NCBI RefSeq assembly: GCF_001988955.1
Contig: NZ_CP014263.1
Coordinates: 1,178,001-1,242,000, forward strand
Length of the DNA stretch: 64,000 bases
Direction of reading: 5' to 3'
DNA from: Spirosoma montaniterrae
GTDB taxonomy: Bacteria > Bacteroidota > Bacteroidia > Cytophagales > Spirosomataceae
Shown here piece by piece: positions 1 to 8,694 of this stretch (position 1 is its first letter; the number at the start of each line of letters is the position of its first letter). The notes below the pieces were generated by a model, which ran no database searches, had not been told where the DNA came from, and saw only the letters and a list, made by a program, of their open reading frames with translations. Position numbers and translations under genes: made by a program.

Positions 1-1259
1 GCTGTCAGGGCCGAGAATCTATTGCGGTAGGCCAGCCAACTCCCCTGCGACTGACTGCAACGTCGACGCCTATCAACTGCTTTGGCCTGACCAGCGGAAC
101 GGCCAGCGTTACGGCATCGGGCGGCACCGGGGCCGTCACATACCGGCTTACAACGGCCCCTGCCTCGCAGACGAGTACCGTATTTACGGGCCTGGGAACG
201 GGCGAATATACCATCGTCGGAACCGATGCCAATGGCTGCACCACACCCGTATCCGTAACGGTGGGCCGGGCCGACGTGCTCAGAGTACAGGCGGCTATGA
301 CGCCCGCTACCTGCTGCGTTTGTCCAACGGGAGCAGTCCGTCTGAGCAGCACGGGCGGCAGTGGTGCCACGCGCCAGTACCAGATTATCGGGCAACCGTA
401 TCAGGCCAATGCACAGTTTGCCGGGCTGCGACCTAATGCCTACCAACTGCGCGTAGCCGATGAAGTTGGCTGTACCGACACCGTAACCGTTCGCGTAACC
501 GATGCGTCGGCAATGACACTCACCACCGGAACGATTAAGAATGTACTCTGCGCGGGCGGCTCCGATGGCGAAGCTGCCGTTCAGGTAGCGGGTGGCACCC
601 GACCGTTTACGTTTTTCTGGCAGACCGAACGCAAGGATACACTCCAAACCCGAACGGCCACGCAGACAAACCTGCCTGAAGGCACCTACACGGTAAGTGT
701 ACTCGACAGCAACCGCTGCACGACCAGCACCGTATTTGTTACGCTACGGTCGCAGTTTCCGGTGCCAACAAAACCAACTGTCCAACTCTCAGGCGGGGCA
801 CTGTTAGTCGATCAAACCGTTGGTATTCAGTGGTACGTGCAGCAGGGAACGAACCCGGCCCGGCCAGTACCCAATGCCACCCGCCCCGTGCTGACGCCCT
901 TTGAAAGCGGGCAGTATTACGTAGTGATTACGGCCAACGGCTGTTCGTCGCCCCCATCTGACCGGGTAAACTTCGTGCTTACGGCCACCCCCGAACCCGT
1001 TGCCGATTTTACGGTTCGCGTTGCGCCAAACCCGGTTTCGGGCGGCCAACTACGCGTTGAACTCGAACAGGCCCAACGGTCGGCGGTATCGCTAAATCTG
1101 CTCGATGCATCAGGACGGGTTATATGGCAACAGCAAGTACCCGCCTTTACAGGCAAAAAGCAGGCTACGTGGCCGCTGACGGGCATTTCGACCGGCACGT
1201 ATTTGCTGAAGGCCGACGCCGATTCGCGCCGGGCGGTGTTGCGTGTGGTAGTCGAGTAG
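1..1259 (+). CDS. SprB-repeat secreted protein with type A T9SS C-terminal signal (5' partial)
   Basis: The reading frame enters at base 3 and stays open to TAG at 1257-1259, giving 418 visible residues; the start is outside the window. It holds about three SprB-like modules, each of the kind 'ASGGTG..Y...L..G.YT..V.D.NGC', then an Ig-like stretch around QWYVQQG. The last ~80 residues (from VRVAPNPVSGGQL to LRVVVE) match the Por/type A secretion signal with its PNP motif and GTYLLK strand. Proteins of this build are exported by the type IX system to the cell surface or medium, often as adhesins. The ATG at 261 is only an internal Met, because the same repeat pattern continues upstream of it. 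It is convergent with the next gene, one base apart. Confidence 0.85.
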   Translation, partial: CQGRESIAVGQPTPLRLTATSTPINCFGLTSGTASVTASGGTGAVTYRLTTAPASQTSTVFTGLGTGEYTIVGTDANGCTTPVSVTVGRADVLRVQAAMTPATCCVCPTGAVRLSSTGGSGATRQYQIIGQPYQANAQFAGLRPNAYQLRVADEVGCTDTVTVRVTDASAMTLTTGTIKNVLCAGGSDGEAAVQVAGGTRPFTFFWQTERKDTLQTRTATQTNLPEGTYTVSVLDSNRCTTSTVFVTLRSQFPVPTKPTVQLSGGALLVDQTVGIQWYVQQGTNPARPVPNATRPVLTPFESGQYYVVITANGCSSPPSDRVNFVLTATPEPVADFTVRVAPNPVSGGQLRVELEQAQRSAVSLNLLDASGRVIWQQQVPAFTGKKQATWPLTGISTGTYLLKADADSRRAVLRVVVE

Positions 1260-1260
1260 A

Positions 1261-4077
1261 TTAGTACACCCGCAAACTAACCTGAGCCGTATCTTTCTCA
1301 CCGGTATCGAAGCCATTGTTGGGCGTCGATGCCGGGTCGATCAGGGATGAACTCAGCACTTCGGCTTTGATGGTTGCCGGTTCCGTTGACACGGCCCGCA
1401 CCCGAAACATAAAAACAGTGGTTTGGTGGGGGAAAGCCAGGGCTCTTGTATCTGTTGTGAGTTCACTACCCGTTGCGCTGAAATCGGTACTGCTGACGAA
1501 GACCAGTCCGTCGGGGAGCTGACACCGGATACGGGCACTGTTCCTGGCCATAACGCTACGCTGCCTGACCGAAACCCATACTGTAAACTCACTGTTAAGT
1601 GCAGGCGTCAACGTGCTGGGTGTCAGCATGAGTGCCAACTCACTTCTGTCAAGTACAATAGTTGGCTCGTTCGATTGAACTGTCGGCATTGTAGCCGGAT
1701 TCGGCTCTGGTGAGACGAATACAGGGCCTGACGTTGCCGTTGTGCGGAAATCGGCCCAGGCAACGTATTTCTGCCCACTGTTGGTGCCAAAGTTGGGCGT
1801 TGAACTGGGGTCAGGATTGTCGCAACGGATGATCTGTGTCGCCAGCCGATAAATAGCCTCTGTTCCGGGTTTGACCGAAAAAACGTAGACTACCGCTCCA
1901 AACGCCGGAACAACCGTGGGTACGCTGATGAGCGAACCATCCGATAACTGAACATCGGCTCCGGTCGAGACAATGGTGAGTGACGAAGGTAAACGGAGTT
2001 GCCATTGAACGTTGTCAGCACTGTTACCGCTTTGATTTGACACTGTCAGCGTGACCGTAACAGGCTGACTGATAGCGGGAACGCGGTTGCTCACCTGCAT
2101 CGACAGGCTCAGATCGACCGCCGGTTGCTGGCTCACCGTAATGGAAACAACATTGGATGGATTGCCGCTACAGCTATTGCCAATCAGTCGGCAAACCGCG
2201 CTGTAGGTTGTGCTTTGTGCCGGACTTACAACCAGCACGTCTCCTATAGCTCCTGTTGACCACACCACCTGCTCGAAACCGGGAAAGCAGCCCGTTGCCT
2301 GTAGTGTTACGGCCTGATTGGGAGATGTAAATCGATTGGAAGCTGAAATTACGGGCGTTCGATGACCAGTGAAGATGTATATCTGCTCCACTGCCGTGCC
2401 AGCGCAATTGCCCGTATAAGTAGCCGTCACGCTGTAAAAAATGCCCATAGCCGCAGGAGCATTCGTTACCGTTACGCTCTGTCCACTGCCGGTAAATCCG
2501 TTGGGACCGCTCCATTGATAGGTTGGCGTAAAACCAGTTTGAAGGGTCGAAACCGTTAATTGAAACGCACTGCCTGCACAAAACCCACCCGTCGAAACAG
2601 GCGTGTTATCAACAGTAAATGAACGAACCCATAGCCCCGGTGGGCCAATGGTAACGGTGGTCGTTGCCACGCCCGTGCAACCGCCGGGAAACGTGATGGT
2701 TGCGCTGTAAATACCCGACATGCTTGCTGTAGCATTCGTCAGCGTTGTACTTTGGGCTGTGCTGGTGAAGCCGTTTGGTCCACTCCACCGATAAGCCGCT
2801 CCACCAAGTGCTACTACCCGAAACGACGAGCCGGGACAGAACGTACTTATTGTACCTCCTCCGCTACCGTTAGCTTCGCCACTATAGGCGTACGCCGTTG
2901 GGTTGCCGATGGTAATGGCCTGCGTGGCAGATAATACACCCGAACACGCGCTGGTTAGCGTAGCCGTTACGCTATATACACCCGTCATGGCCGAAGTCAG
3001 GTTAGTGAATGTAGTGCTTTGAGCGGTGCTGGCAAACCCATTTGGTCCACTCCATTGGTACGTGGCCGTGGCATTGGCCGAAACAGACGCTGCCAGCCGG
3101 AAGGTGCCGCCGGGACAGAATGTACTCGTAAAGTAAGGAGTGGCTTCTACGGTCGTACTGTTGATGGTTAGTGTTGGCTGAGAGACCGAAATAGTCCGCG
3201 AGGCCGATGCCGTTCCCGAACACGCACCGGTCAGGGTAGCCGTCACGCTATATGCGCCAGCCATTGCCGGGGTCAGATTGGTCAGGGTGAAGCTTTGGGC
3301 TGCACTGGTGAATCCGTTTGGCCCGCTCCACGCATAAGCGACCGTTGTGTTGGTAGGCGTCGAGATATATCCCCGAATGTCTGCCGACGAGCCGGGGCAA
3401 AACGATGGAGTGAATGTAGACGCGTTTCCGTCTATACGATACGTATCTACAAAAATAGTTGGACTATAGTTGGAGACAGTTACGGTATCCTTAGCCGTAC
3501 CGCAACCGTCTGGATAGGTGGCTTCTACAATGTATAACCCCGCCGTACCTTGTGCTACAACCGGATTTTGTTCGGTGCTGCTAAACCCGTTTGGACCAGT
3601 CCAGGTGTAGGTAGCCGCGTTGGTACTCCACGCAGCATCGGGGTAAGCCACTAATGAAAAACTGCCGGGGCCGCAAAGCTGATAGTTGGGCGACCAACTT
3701 CGATTGCCCTGGTTAAAGGAGGTTACGTAACCTTCCGGTTTGGGCGTTCCTAAGCTCACGGTTGTTGAAGCCGTAGCCGTGCCAGTGCCGCTCACCGGGC
3801 CACTAAACGACATCGTTACCGAATAAACGCCTGCTGTAGTGGCCGACGCGGGTACTTGCAGGGTGGCGTTTGAGTTGCTCGTGAAACTGTTTGGCCCCGA
3901 CCAGCGAAACGAGATAGCCGTACCGCTCGGTGGCACTGAATACTGAACGTTAATTCTAAACGTCTGCCCGTTGCAAACCGGACTGTTGCTTTGCAGGCCA
4001 AACGTTGATGGGTATGATTGAGCAAAAAGAGAGGAGGCCGTGAACAGCACGGCGCACAGGGAGTAAAGCAGGCGCAT
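1261..4077 (-). CDS. Large secreted protein with six Ig/PKD-like WSGPNGF modules and a DUF11-like tail
   Basis: 938 residues. The signal peptide is MRLLYSLCAVLFTASSLFAQ. Six modules of about 80-90 residues follow, each with a W-(S/T)-G-P-N-(G/S)-F core, a following T..N.. segment and G-Y-S-V-T-A-T-(L/Y); the Cys-containing starts (FCPGSS, FCPGGT, FCAGSA) suggest disulfides. A DUF11-type conserved repeat (VDLSLSMQVSNRVP to about residue 800) and a second related domain close the protein. It is probably an extracellular structural or adhesive protein. I see neither the type A PNP signature nor the type B gliding C-terminal domain, so the export route beyond the periplasm is open. High identity between modules suggests recent internal duplication. 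Confidence 0.8.
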   Translation of the reverse strand: MRLLYSLCAVLFTASSLFAQSYPSTFGLQSNSPVCNGQTFRINVQYSVPPSGTAISFRWSGPNSFTSNSNATLQVPASATTAGVYSVTMSFSGPVSGTGTATASTTVSLGTPKPEGYVTSFNQGNRSWSPNYQLCGPGSFSLVAYPDAAWSTNAATYTWTGPNGFSSTEQNPVVAQGTAGLYIVEATYPDGCGTAKDTVTVSNYSPTIFVDTYRIDGNASTFTPSFCPGSSADIRGYISTPTNTTVAYAWSGPNGFTSAAQSFTLTNLTPAMAGAYSVTATLTGACSGTASASRTISVSQPTLTINSTTVEATPYFTSTFCPGGTFRLAASVSANATATYQWSGPNGFASTAQSTTFTNLTSAMTGVYSVTATLTSACSGVLSATQAITIGNPTAYAYSGEANGSGGGTISTFCPGSSFRVVALGGAAYRWSGPNGFTSTAQSTTLTNATASMSGIYSATITFPGGCTGVATTTVTIGPPGLWVRSFTVDNTPVSTGGFCAGSAFQLTVSTLQTGFTPTYQWSGPNGFTGSGQSVTVTNAPAAMGIFYSVTATYTGNCAGTAVEQIYIFTGHRTPVISASNRFTSPNQAVTLQATGCFPGFEQVVWSTGAIGDVLVVSPAQSTTYSAVCRLIGNSCSGNPSNVVSITVSQQPAVDLSLSMQVSNRVPAISQPVTVTLTVSNQSGNSADNVQWQLRLPSSLTIVSTGADVQLSDGSLISVPTVVPAFGAVVYVFSVKPGTEAIYRLATQIIRCDNPDPSSTPNFGTNSGQKYVAWADFRTTATSGPVFVSPEPNPATMPTVQSNEPTIVLDRSELALMLTPSTLTPALNSEFTVWVSVRQRSVMARNSARIRCQLPDGLVFVSSTDFSATGSELTTDTRALAFPHQTTVFMFRVRAVSTEPATIKAEVLSSSLIDPASTPNNGFDTGEKDTAQVSLRVY

Positions 4078-4121
4078 AAACGGTGGGTAATCTTACCGCC
4101 AAAAATATGTAATATTGTTCA

Positions 4122-4331
4122 TTACTGATAATCAGCGAAGTCTTCTAAATGGGCATCAAAATCGGGGCGTATCACAAACTGCCCTCTGGCACTACCAAAG
4201 ACCGGGGTCTTCTTCGGAGTTGCCTGTGGTGGCGAAACCCGCGTTGTCAAAAACTCGACAAAATCAGCAACTTCAGCCTGCCTATCGGGCGGCAACGTCT
4301 GATATTTCTGATACAGTTGTACGTAGGTCAT
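4122..4331 (-). CDS. DUF2281-like small protein (orphan antitoxin-like)
   Basis: 69 residues. The N-terminus (MTYVQLYQKYQTLPPDRQAE, then VADFVEFL) is the helix pair typical of DUF2281 proteins, where 'LP...+.EV.DF+EFL' recurs. The tail (PVFGSARGQFVIRPDFDAHLEDFADY) matches the toxin-binding 'FG..+G.+.+..DFD.PLEDF..Y' end of VapB-like antitoxins. Such genes are normally followed by a PIN-domain toxin, but here the next thing downstream is the unrelated large secreted-protein gene 45 bases away. It is therefore either a solitary antitoxin or the remnant of a lost pair. Family recognition is from memory of the motif. Confidence 0.7.
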   Translation of the reverse strand: MTYVQLYQKYQTLPPDRQAEVADFVEFLTTRVSPPQATPKKTPVFGSARGQFVIRPDFDAHLEDFADYQ

Positions 4332-4357
4332 ACTTCTCTAAATCAACTTATCCGAAA

Positions 4358-4365
4358 CAAATATA
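4358..4365 (-). promoter_or_regulatory. Possible -7 box of the DUF2281 gene
   Basis: On the minus strand this reads TATATTTG, an exact match to the Bacteroidota -7 consensus TAnnTTTG, 26 bases before the ATG at 4331. No -33 TTTG lies at the expected 17-21 base spacing, so only half the promoter is visible. Confidence 0.3.
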
Positions 4366-4388
4366 CGCACTTCGGGGCAGGCTGATAC

Positions 4389-6815
4389 TCACAATCGCTC
4401 CTCAAACAGTTTCAGAATCCGTTTGTATTCGTCCATCCAACTGGTGGGCTCCACGAAGGCGTGGTCTTCCATCGGGTAGAGAGCCAGTTCCCAGTTCTCT
4501 TTTTTGAGTTCGATAAGCCGCTGCGCCAGCCGAATGGCATCCTGCGCGTGAACGTTCACGTCGACTAAGCCGTGGCAGATGAGCAGATGGCCGCGCAGCC
4601 CATCTGCAAAGAAAATTGGCGAGGAACGTCGGTAGGCCAGTGTATCGGTCTGGGGTTCGTTCAGGATGTTGGCGGTATAGGGGTGGTTGTAAGCCGCCCA
4701 GTCAGTAACGGGCCGAAGCGCAGCCCCAGCCTTGAACACATCGGATTGGGTAAACATCGCCATCAGCGTCATAAATCCGCCATACGAACCGCCGTAGATA
4801 CCAATCCGCCCCGCATCGACGCCCTGCGTTTTTACGAGCCACCGGGCCGCATCGACGTGGTCGTCGAGGTCTTTGCCGCCCATGTGCCGATAGATGCCCG
4901 TTCGCCAGTCGCGCCCGTAGCCCGCCGAGGCCCGGTAATCAATATCCAATACCGTAAAACCTTTGTCGGCCAGTAGGTTATGAAACATATATTCACGAAA
5001 ATACTGGCTCCACCACTTGTGTGCGTTTTGCAGATAACCGGCTCCATGTACAAAAACTACCGACTTCCCGTTGGGCTTCTCGGGTTTGTAGAGCCGGGCA
5101 TAAATCGACTGCCCATCGCGGGCCGGAATGGTCACGAGCGTAGGGTCACGCCACGGATAGGCTCTAAAGGCGTCCGTCTGCGACTGCGTCAGCCGGACGG
5201 GTGCGTTTTCACCGCTCGACGGCCCACTTTTCATTTTTAACTTTTCATTATTCACTACGTACAATTCCCACGGTTGCGTACTGCTTGAATAGCGAATTGC
5301 CAGCCGGGTTTCGTCGGGCGAGAGCGTCACGTCGTTGGCTCCGGCCATTGTTGTGAGTTGGGTGCGCGGCCCGCCCGTTACAGCCATTCGGTAGGCGTGT
5401 TGCTCACCCGGATGCACCTCGTTGGTTTGCAGATAAAAATGGGTTTTGTCTTTCGAGAGCGTCACCTGCTGCACCTCAAACTTGCCGCTCGTGAGTTGCT
5501 TGCGTTCGCCCGTTACTGCGTTCACGGTATACAGATGCGAGTAACCATCGGCTTCTGACTGAAACCAGAGCGTTTGATTGTCAGCCAGAAAGCCCATGCT
5601 GCCCATGCTTACAGTAGGGCCAATGCCCGGCCCACCAATCCAGGCATCGTCGTGCTGATGATCGAGCAGCGTTAGCGTCAGGCTATCGGGGTGCAGGCGG
5701 CAAATCCAGCGGTCTTTGTTATCGAACGACCGAACCACTACCACGGCGATGTTGCCGTCTTCTGACCAGAGCGGGCCATTGACGAGCAGTTTGGTCGCGT
5801 CGGTTTTAATGGTCTGCGTTCGGGCCTTACCCGTGCTGTCTTTCGCGGCAAAGAAGTATTTATCGGCCACAATTAGTTGGCGTACTGTATCGCGCTGACG
5901 GTCGTAAACAAAAAACGGCTGCTCGGCCAGGGGCGACCCTACCTTTGTGCGACTGGGTATGTTTTCGGTGTAGCCCGACTCCGTCACGTAGTTTGGTACA
6001 ACAGTTGATTTCGACGACGGCGGGGTTTTCGTGAGCCGATACGTTACGAAACGCCCATCGGGGCTAATCTGCGGACTGACCAGCGTTCGGTCGTCGGTGT
6101 GAATTTCTTTAGGTCGGCGGGGGCGGTCGGCTTTGGTGATTCGCTCGGCTTCGTCGCGTTTTTCTTTTCGTTCGCGCAGCACGTCCGACAGCCGGAGTTG
6201 GTCGGCTTTCAGTGCTTTTTCCTGGTCAGACAGTTTGGGGGCTTCTCGTTTCGAGCCGCTACGGAAGTCGGTCAACTGAGCGAGTTCGCCAGTTTGCAGA
6301 TTGATACTGAACAGATTGGCTCCACGCCGGAAGGCCACGCTGCGGTCGTTTTCCCAGAAACCGGGTTCGCTCTCGGTCTCAACCGTATTTGTTAGTTGCC
6401 GTACCTGCCCCGACCGCACATCGATCACGAACAGATCGCCCTGCCGCTCAAACAGCCGTTGGGTGCGGGTGCGGTTGTAGACTATCGAAGCCACCGGCAA
6501 CGCCCGCCGTTCGGCTGGACCGACTTTTGTCGGAACCGAGGGCGTCAATACACTGCGCCGACCCGACCCCGTGCGGGCGAAGGTCACTTTATACAGCGAA
6601 TCGCCTTTAGCCGGGCCACCGGGCGCGTTGGCCGGATTCCAGGAGAAATACAGCGTCTGTGAATCGTCGGACCAGAAGGGGTTGGAGGGCGACGTGCCAA
6701 CCCACCGTTTGGGGTCCTGCATGATGGTTTCGACGGTGAGCGGGGGGCGGGAAGCCGTTTGGGCAAGGGCCGTAACCGATAGCAACAGGAAGGGCAGACA
6801 AACGTAGCGGTTCAT
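4389..6815 (-). CDS. S9 family (DPP-IV/acylaminoacyl-type) serine peptidase
   Basis: 808 residues from the ATG at 6815, which starts a clear signal peptide (MNRYVCLPFLLLSVTALAQ). A longer frame to 6944 adds 43 residues without support and overlaps the divergent gene. The first ~530 residues form a TolB/DPP-IV-like beta-propeller (repeats such as ...LYTVNAVTGERKQLTSG). The last ~260 are the alpha/beta-hydrolase domain with GGSYGGF (Ser677), LVDVNVH (Asp752) and EDHAF (His785) as a complete triad. It is predicted to be exported to the periplasm and to cleave dipeptides or acylated residues from peptides. A charged, Lys/Arg/Glu-rich insertion (about residues 190-250) sits in the propeller and looks like a flexible loop. 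Divergent from the nucleotidyltransferase gene. Confidence 0.9.
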   Translation of the reverse strand: MNRYVCLPFLLLSVTALAQTASRPPLTVETIMQDPKRWVGTSPSNPFWSDDSQTLYFSWNPANAPGGPAKGDSLYKVTFARTGSGRRSVLTPSVPTKVGPAERRALPVASIVYNRTRTQRLFERQGDLFVIDVRSGQVRQLTNTVETESEPGFWENDRSVAFRRGANLFSINLQTGELAQLTDFRSGSKREAPKLSDQEKALKADQLRLSDVLRERKEKRDEAERITKADRPRRPKEIHTDDRTLVSPQISPDGRFVTYRLTKTPPSSKSTVVPNYVTESGYTENIPSRTKVGSPLAEQPFFVYDRQRDTVRQLIVADKYFFAAKDSTGKARTQTIKTDATKLLVNGPLWSEDGNIAVVVVRSFDNKDRWICRLHPDSLTLTLLDHQHDDAWIGGPGIGPTVSMGSMGFLADNQTLWFQSEADGYSHLYTVNAVTGERKQLTSGKFEVQQVTLSKDKTHFYLQTNEVHPGEQHAYRMAVTGGPRTQLTTMAGANDVTLSPDETRLAIRYSSSTQPWELYVVNNEKLKMKSGPSSGENAPVRLTQSQTDAFRAYPWRDPTLVTIPARDGQSIYARLYKPEKPNGKSVVFVHGAGYLQNAHKWWSQYFREYMFHNLLADKGFTVLDIDYRASAGYGRDWRTGIYRHMGGKDLDDHVDAARWLVKTQGVDAGRIGIYGGSYGGFMTLMAMFTQSDVFKAGAALRPVTDWAAYNHPYTANILNEPQTDTLAYRRSSPIFFADGLRGHLLICHGLVDVNVHAQDAIRLAQRLIELKKENWELALYPMEDHAFVEPTSWMDEYKRILKLFEERL

Positions 6816-6882
6816 CAAGAAAAGCGAACTGTGAGTGAAGCCGGAAATTAGGAAGAAAAGCGCGAAAGGCGTACTTTTCGGC

Positions 6883-7230
6883 ATGAAAACGCCCACAAAA
6901 CCGGCTATCAACCCGGCTATTGAACCCATCGTGCGCGAGTTCAAAGCCGCCCTGCAAGACCTCTACGGCGACCGCCTGCGCGAGGTGGTGCTTTACGGCT
7001 CCTACGCCCGTGGCGATTACCACGACGAGTCGGACATTGATTTAATGGTGGTTTTGAATGATGAGCGTATTAATACGATTACAGAAGTATTTCGTTTGAG
7101 TGACTTGACGATGAACGTCATTTTACAGTATGGCAAAGCCATTTCACCTTTACCCGTTGAAGCCCGCAAATACGCTACTTCATTGATGCCTGTTTATCAA
7201 AATGCCCGGAAAGAAGGGTTTATTTTATGA
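6883..7230 (+). CDS. MntA-like nucleotidyltransferase (antitoxin of a HEPN/MNT pair)
   Basis: 115 residues from ATG 6883; an earlier in-frame start at 6835 would run towards the S9 peptidase start and adds only basic residues. The motif GSYARGDYHDESDID is an exact GS-X10-DXD minimal nucleotidyltransferase signature. In known MntA/HepT systems this enzyme adds AMP to the HEPN toxin and silences it. It overlaps the next gene by four bases (ATGA), the usual translational coupling of these pairs. The 7.0-7.6 kb stretch is visibly more A+T-rich than its neighbours (runs such as TTAATACGATTACAGAAG), which fits horizontal acquisition. Function is inferred from motif and context. Confidence 0.85.
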   Translation: MKTPTKPAINPAIEPIVREFKAALQDLYGDRLREVVLYGSYARGDYHDESDIDLMVVLNDERINTITEVFRLSDLTMNVILQYGKAISPLPVEARKYATSLMPVYQNARKEGFIL

Positions 7231-7625
7231 ATGATATAATTGCCAAATATTTGGAACGTGCAGAAAGTGCATTGGATGCCGCTGATGTATTGTTGGAAAA
7301 CGATCAGAATCTGGCATTGGCAAATCGCTCCTATTACGCTATCTTCTATTGTATTTGCGCGCTGCTGCTGACCGAACGGATCGTAACGAAAAAGCATGAG
7401 GGCGCACGGGTGAAATTTCATGAGTTATTTGTAAAAACGGGTCGGTTCAGCAAAGACGCCGGGCGTATGCTGGAGCGTAATTTTGAAGCACGGCAGTCGG
7501 CTGATTATGACATGGAAACAGAAATAACGAAGGAACAAGCTCAACTTCTCCTTCACGATGCCCGCGCCTTTTACCAGTTAACGCTTGATTATTTTACTCA
7601 ACATCCGCCCGTTGAAAACCAATAA
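7227..7625 (+). CDS. HEPN domain protein (HepT-like toxin of the MNT/HEPN pair)
   Basis: 132 residues of all-helical HEPN fold (COG1895-like): N-terminal AERAESALDAADVLLE-type helix, then ANRSYYAIFYCICALL, then KKHEGARVKFHELFV. HEPN ribonucleases carry an R-X4-6-H motif in the helix around NRSYY. Here Arg34 is present, but the residue six positions further, often His, is Tyr41. The protein may thus be catalytically altered, or use another residue, or be regulated at a Tyr (HepT is AMPylated on Tyr in characterised systems). It starts within the stop of the nucleotidyltransferase gene, so the two are co-translated. Role as toxin is inferred. Confidence 0.8.
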   Translation: MNDIIAKYLERAESALDAADVLLENDQNLALANRSYYAIFYCICALLLTERIVTKKHEGARVKFHELFVKTGRFSKDAGRMLERNFEARQSADYDMETEITKEQAQLLLHDARAFYQLTLDYFTQHPPVENQ

Positions 7626-7646
7626 ATTGTCGCTGAAACCTGCCCC

Positions 7647-7934
7647 ATGCACTACGTCATTCACGCTTACGATTATACCGACGCCGATGCGCTCGACCGG
7701 CGTATGACCGTTCGGCCCGCCCATCTCGAGTATGTTCGCAACCTGAAAGACAGTGGGCAGTTTTTACTCGGTGGTGCCCTGCTCGACTCTGACGGGCGCA
7801 TGATCGGCTCGATGCTGGTTCTTGATCTGGATACTGATGAGCAACTACAGGAATACCTCAAAACCGACCCCTACATCGTGGAGGGTGTTTGGGAGACCAT
7901 CGATGTGAAACCTTTCCGGCAAGCCACCGTCTGA
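7647..7934 (+). CDS. YciI family protein
   Basis: 95 residues with the dimeric alpha/beta ferredoxin-like YCII pattern: MHYVIHAYDYTD, RPAHLEYVRNLKDSGQFLLG, GSMLVLDLDTDEQLQEYLKTDPY. The His in RPAH and an acidic residue in the DPY region are the positions usually proposed as active-site residues. The biochemical role of the family is mostly unknown. It is followed after five bases by the HAD phosphatase gene, so the two are probably co-transcribed. Confidence 0.85.
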   Translation: MHYVIHAYDYTDADALDRRMTVRPAHLEYVRNLKDSGQFLLGGALLDSDGRMIGSMLVLDLDTDEQLQEYLKTDPYIVEGVWETIDVKPFRQATV

Positions 7935-7939
7935 TTTTT

Positions 7940-8632
7940 ATGCTCAAAGCCGCAATTTTTGACATGGACGGCCTGCTGGTCGATTCGGAACCGCACTGGC
8001 GCAGTGTTGAACGAGAGGTGTTCGGTTCGGTGGGCCTGACGCTTACCGATGAGCAGTGCAAACAAACAACTGGTATGCCCATTCCGGCAGTAGTTGAGTA
8101 TTGGTATGCCCGCTTCCCGTGGAACGACACGCAGCCGGGACAAACCAAAGCCGACATCGGCGCGGCCATTACGGCTGGGGCGCATCAGCGCATTGGCGAA
8201 CGAGCCGAACCCATGCCGGGAGCCATCGACCTGCTCAACTGGTTTGTTGGGCAAGGTATCGCTACGGCCATTGCATCGGCGTCCCCTATGAGTTTGATTG
8301 AGGTCGTTGTTGACCGTATGGGCATTCGTAATCAGCTCACGCTGTGGCACTCGGCCACGCTCGAAGCCCGTAACAAACCCGCGCCCGACGTGTATCTGGG
8401 TACGGCCCGTCAGTTAAGCGTTCGGCCCGACGAGTGCGTTGCTTTTGAAGATTCTGGCGCGGGCGTAACATCGGCGAAGGGGGCTGGAATGCTGACGGTT
8501 GCTGTACCTGCTGATTTTGAACGCGATGACCCGAAGTTTGCTGTTGCTGATCTGATTTTGGTGTCACTACATGATTTTTCAGCCGAAACGTTGACGCTTC
8601 TGGAAAACACAAGTCAAAAGAGTGCGGCTTAA
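7940..8632 (+). CDS. HAD-family sugar-phosphate phosphatase / beta-phosphoglucomutase-like
   Basis: 230 residues from ATG 7940, chosen because motif I begins immediately (AAIFDMDGLLVDSEPHW, with nucleophile Asp8 and acid/base Asp10). A frame from 7889 overlaps the YciI gene. A helical cap follows (residues ~15-85). Motif II is in ATAIASASPMS, the motif III Lys is in NKPAPDVYL, and motif IV is FEDSGAGVTSAKGAGM. The overall pattern is close to YniC/HxpB-type hexitol- and 2-deoxyglucose-6-phosphate phosphatases. The actual substrate cannot be read from sequence. Confidence 0.85.
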   Translation: MLKAAIFDMDGLLVDSEPHWRSVEREVFGSVGLTLTDEQCKQTTGMPIPAVVEYWYARFPWNDTQPGQTKADIGAAITAGAHQRIGERAEPMPGAIDLLNWFVGQGIATAIASASPMSLIEVVVDRMGIRNQLTLWHSATLEARNKPAPDVYLGTARQLSVRPDECVAFEDSGAGVTSAKGAGMLTVAVPADFERDDPKFAVADLILVSLHDFSAETLTLLENTSQKSAA

Positions 8633-8694
8633 TAGCCTGTATACACCTAATTTTATTACTGCGACGATAATCGGTCGCAATTCGTGACTTTTCG

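Noticed and set aside
4115..4507. 130-codon plus-strand ORF at 4.1-4.5 kb
   Set aside because: It runs across the antisense of the DUF2281 gene and the end of the S9 peptidase; no recognisable domain.
6816..6944. 43-residue N-terminal extension of the S9 peptidase
   Set aside because: It would bury the signal peptide that begins at 6815 and overlap the divergent nucleotidyltransferase gene.
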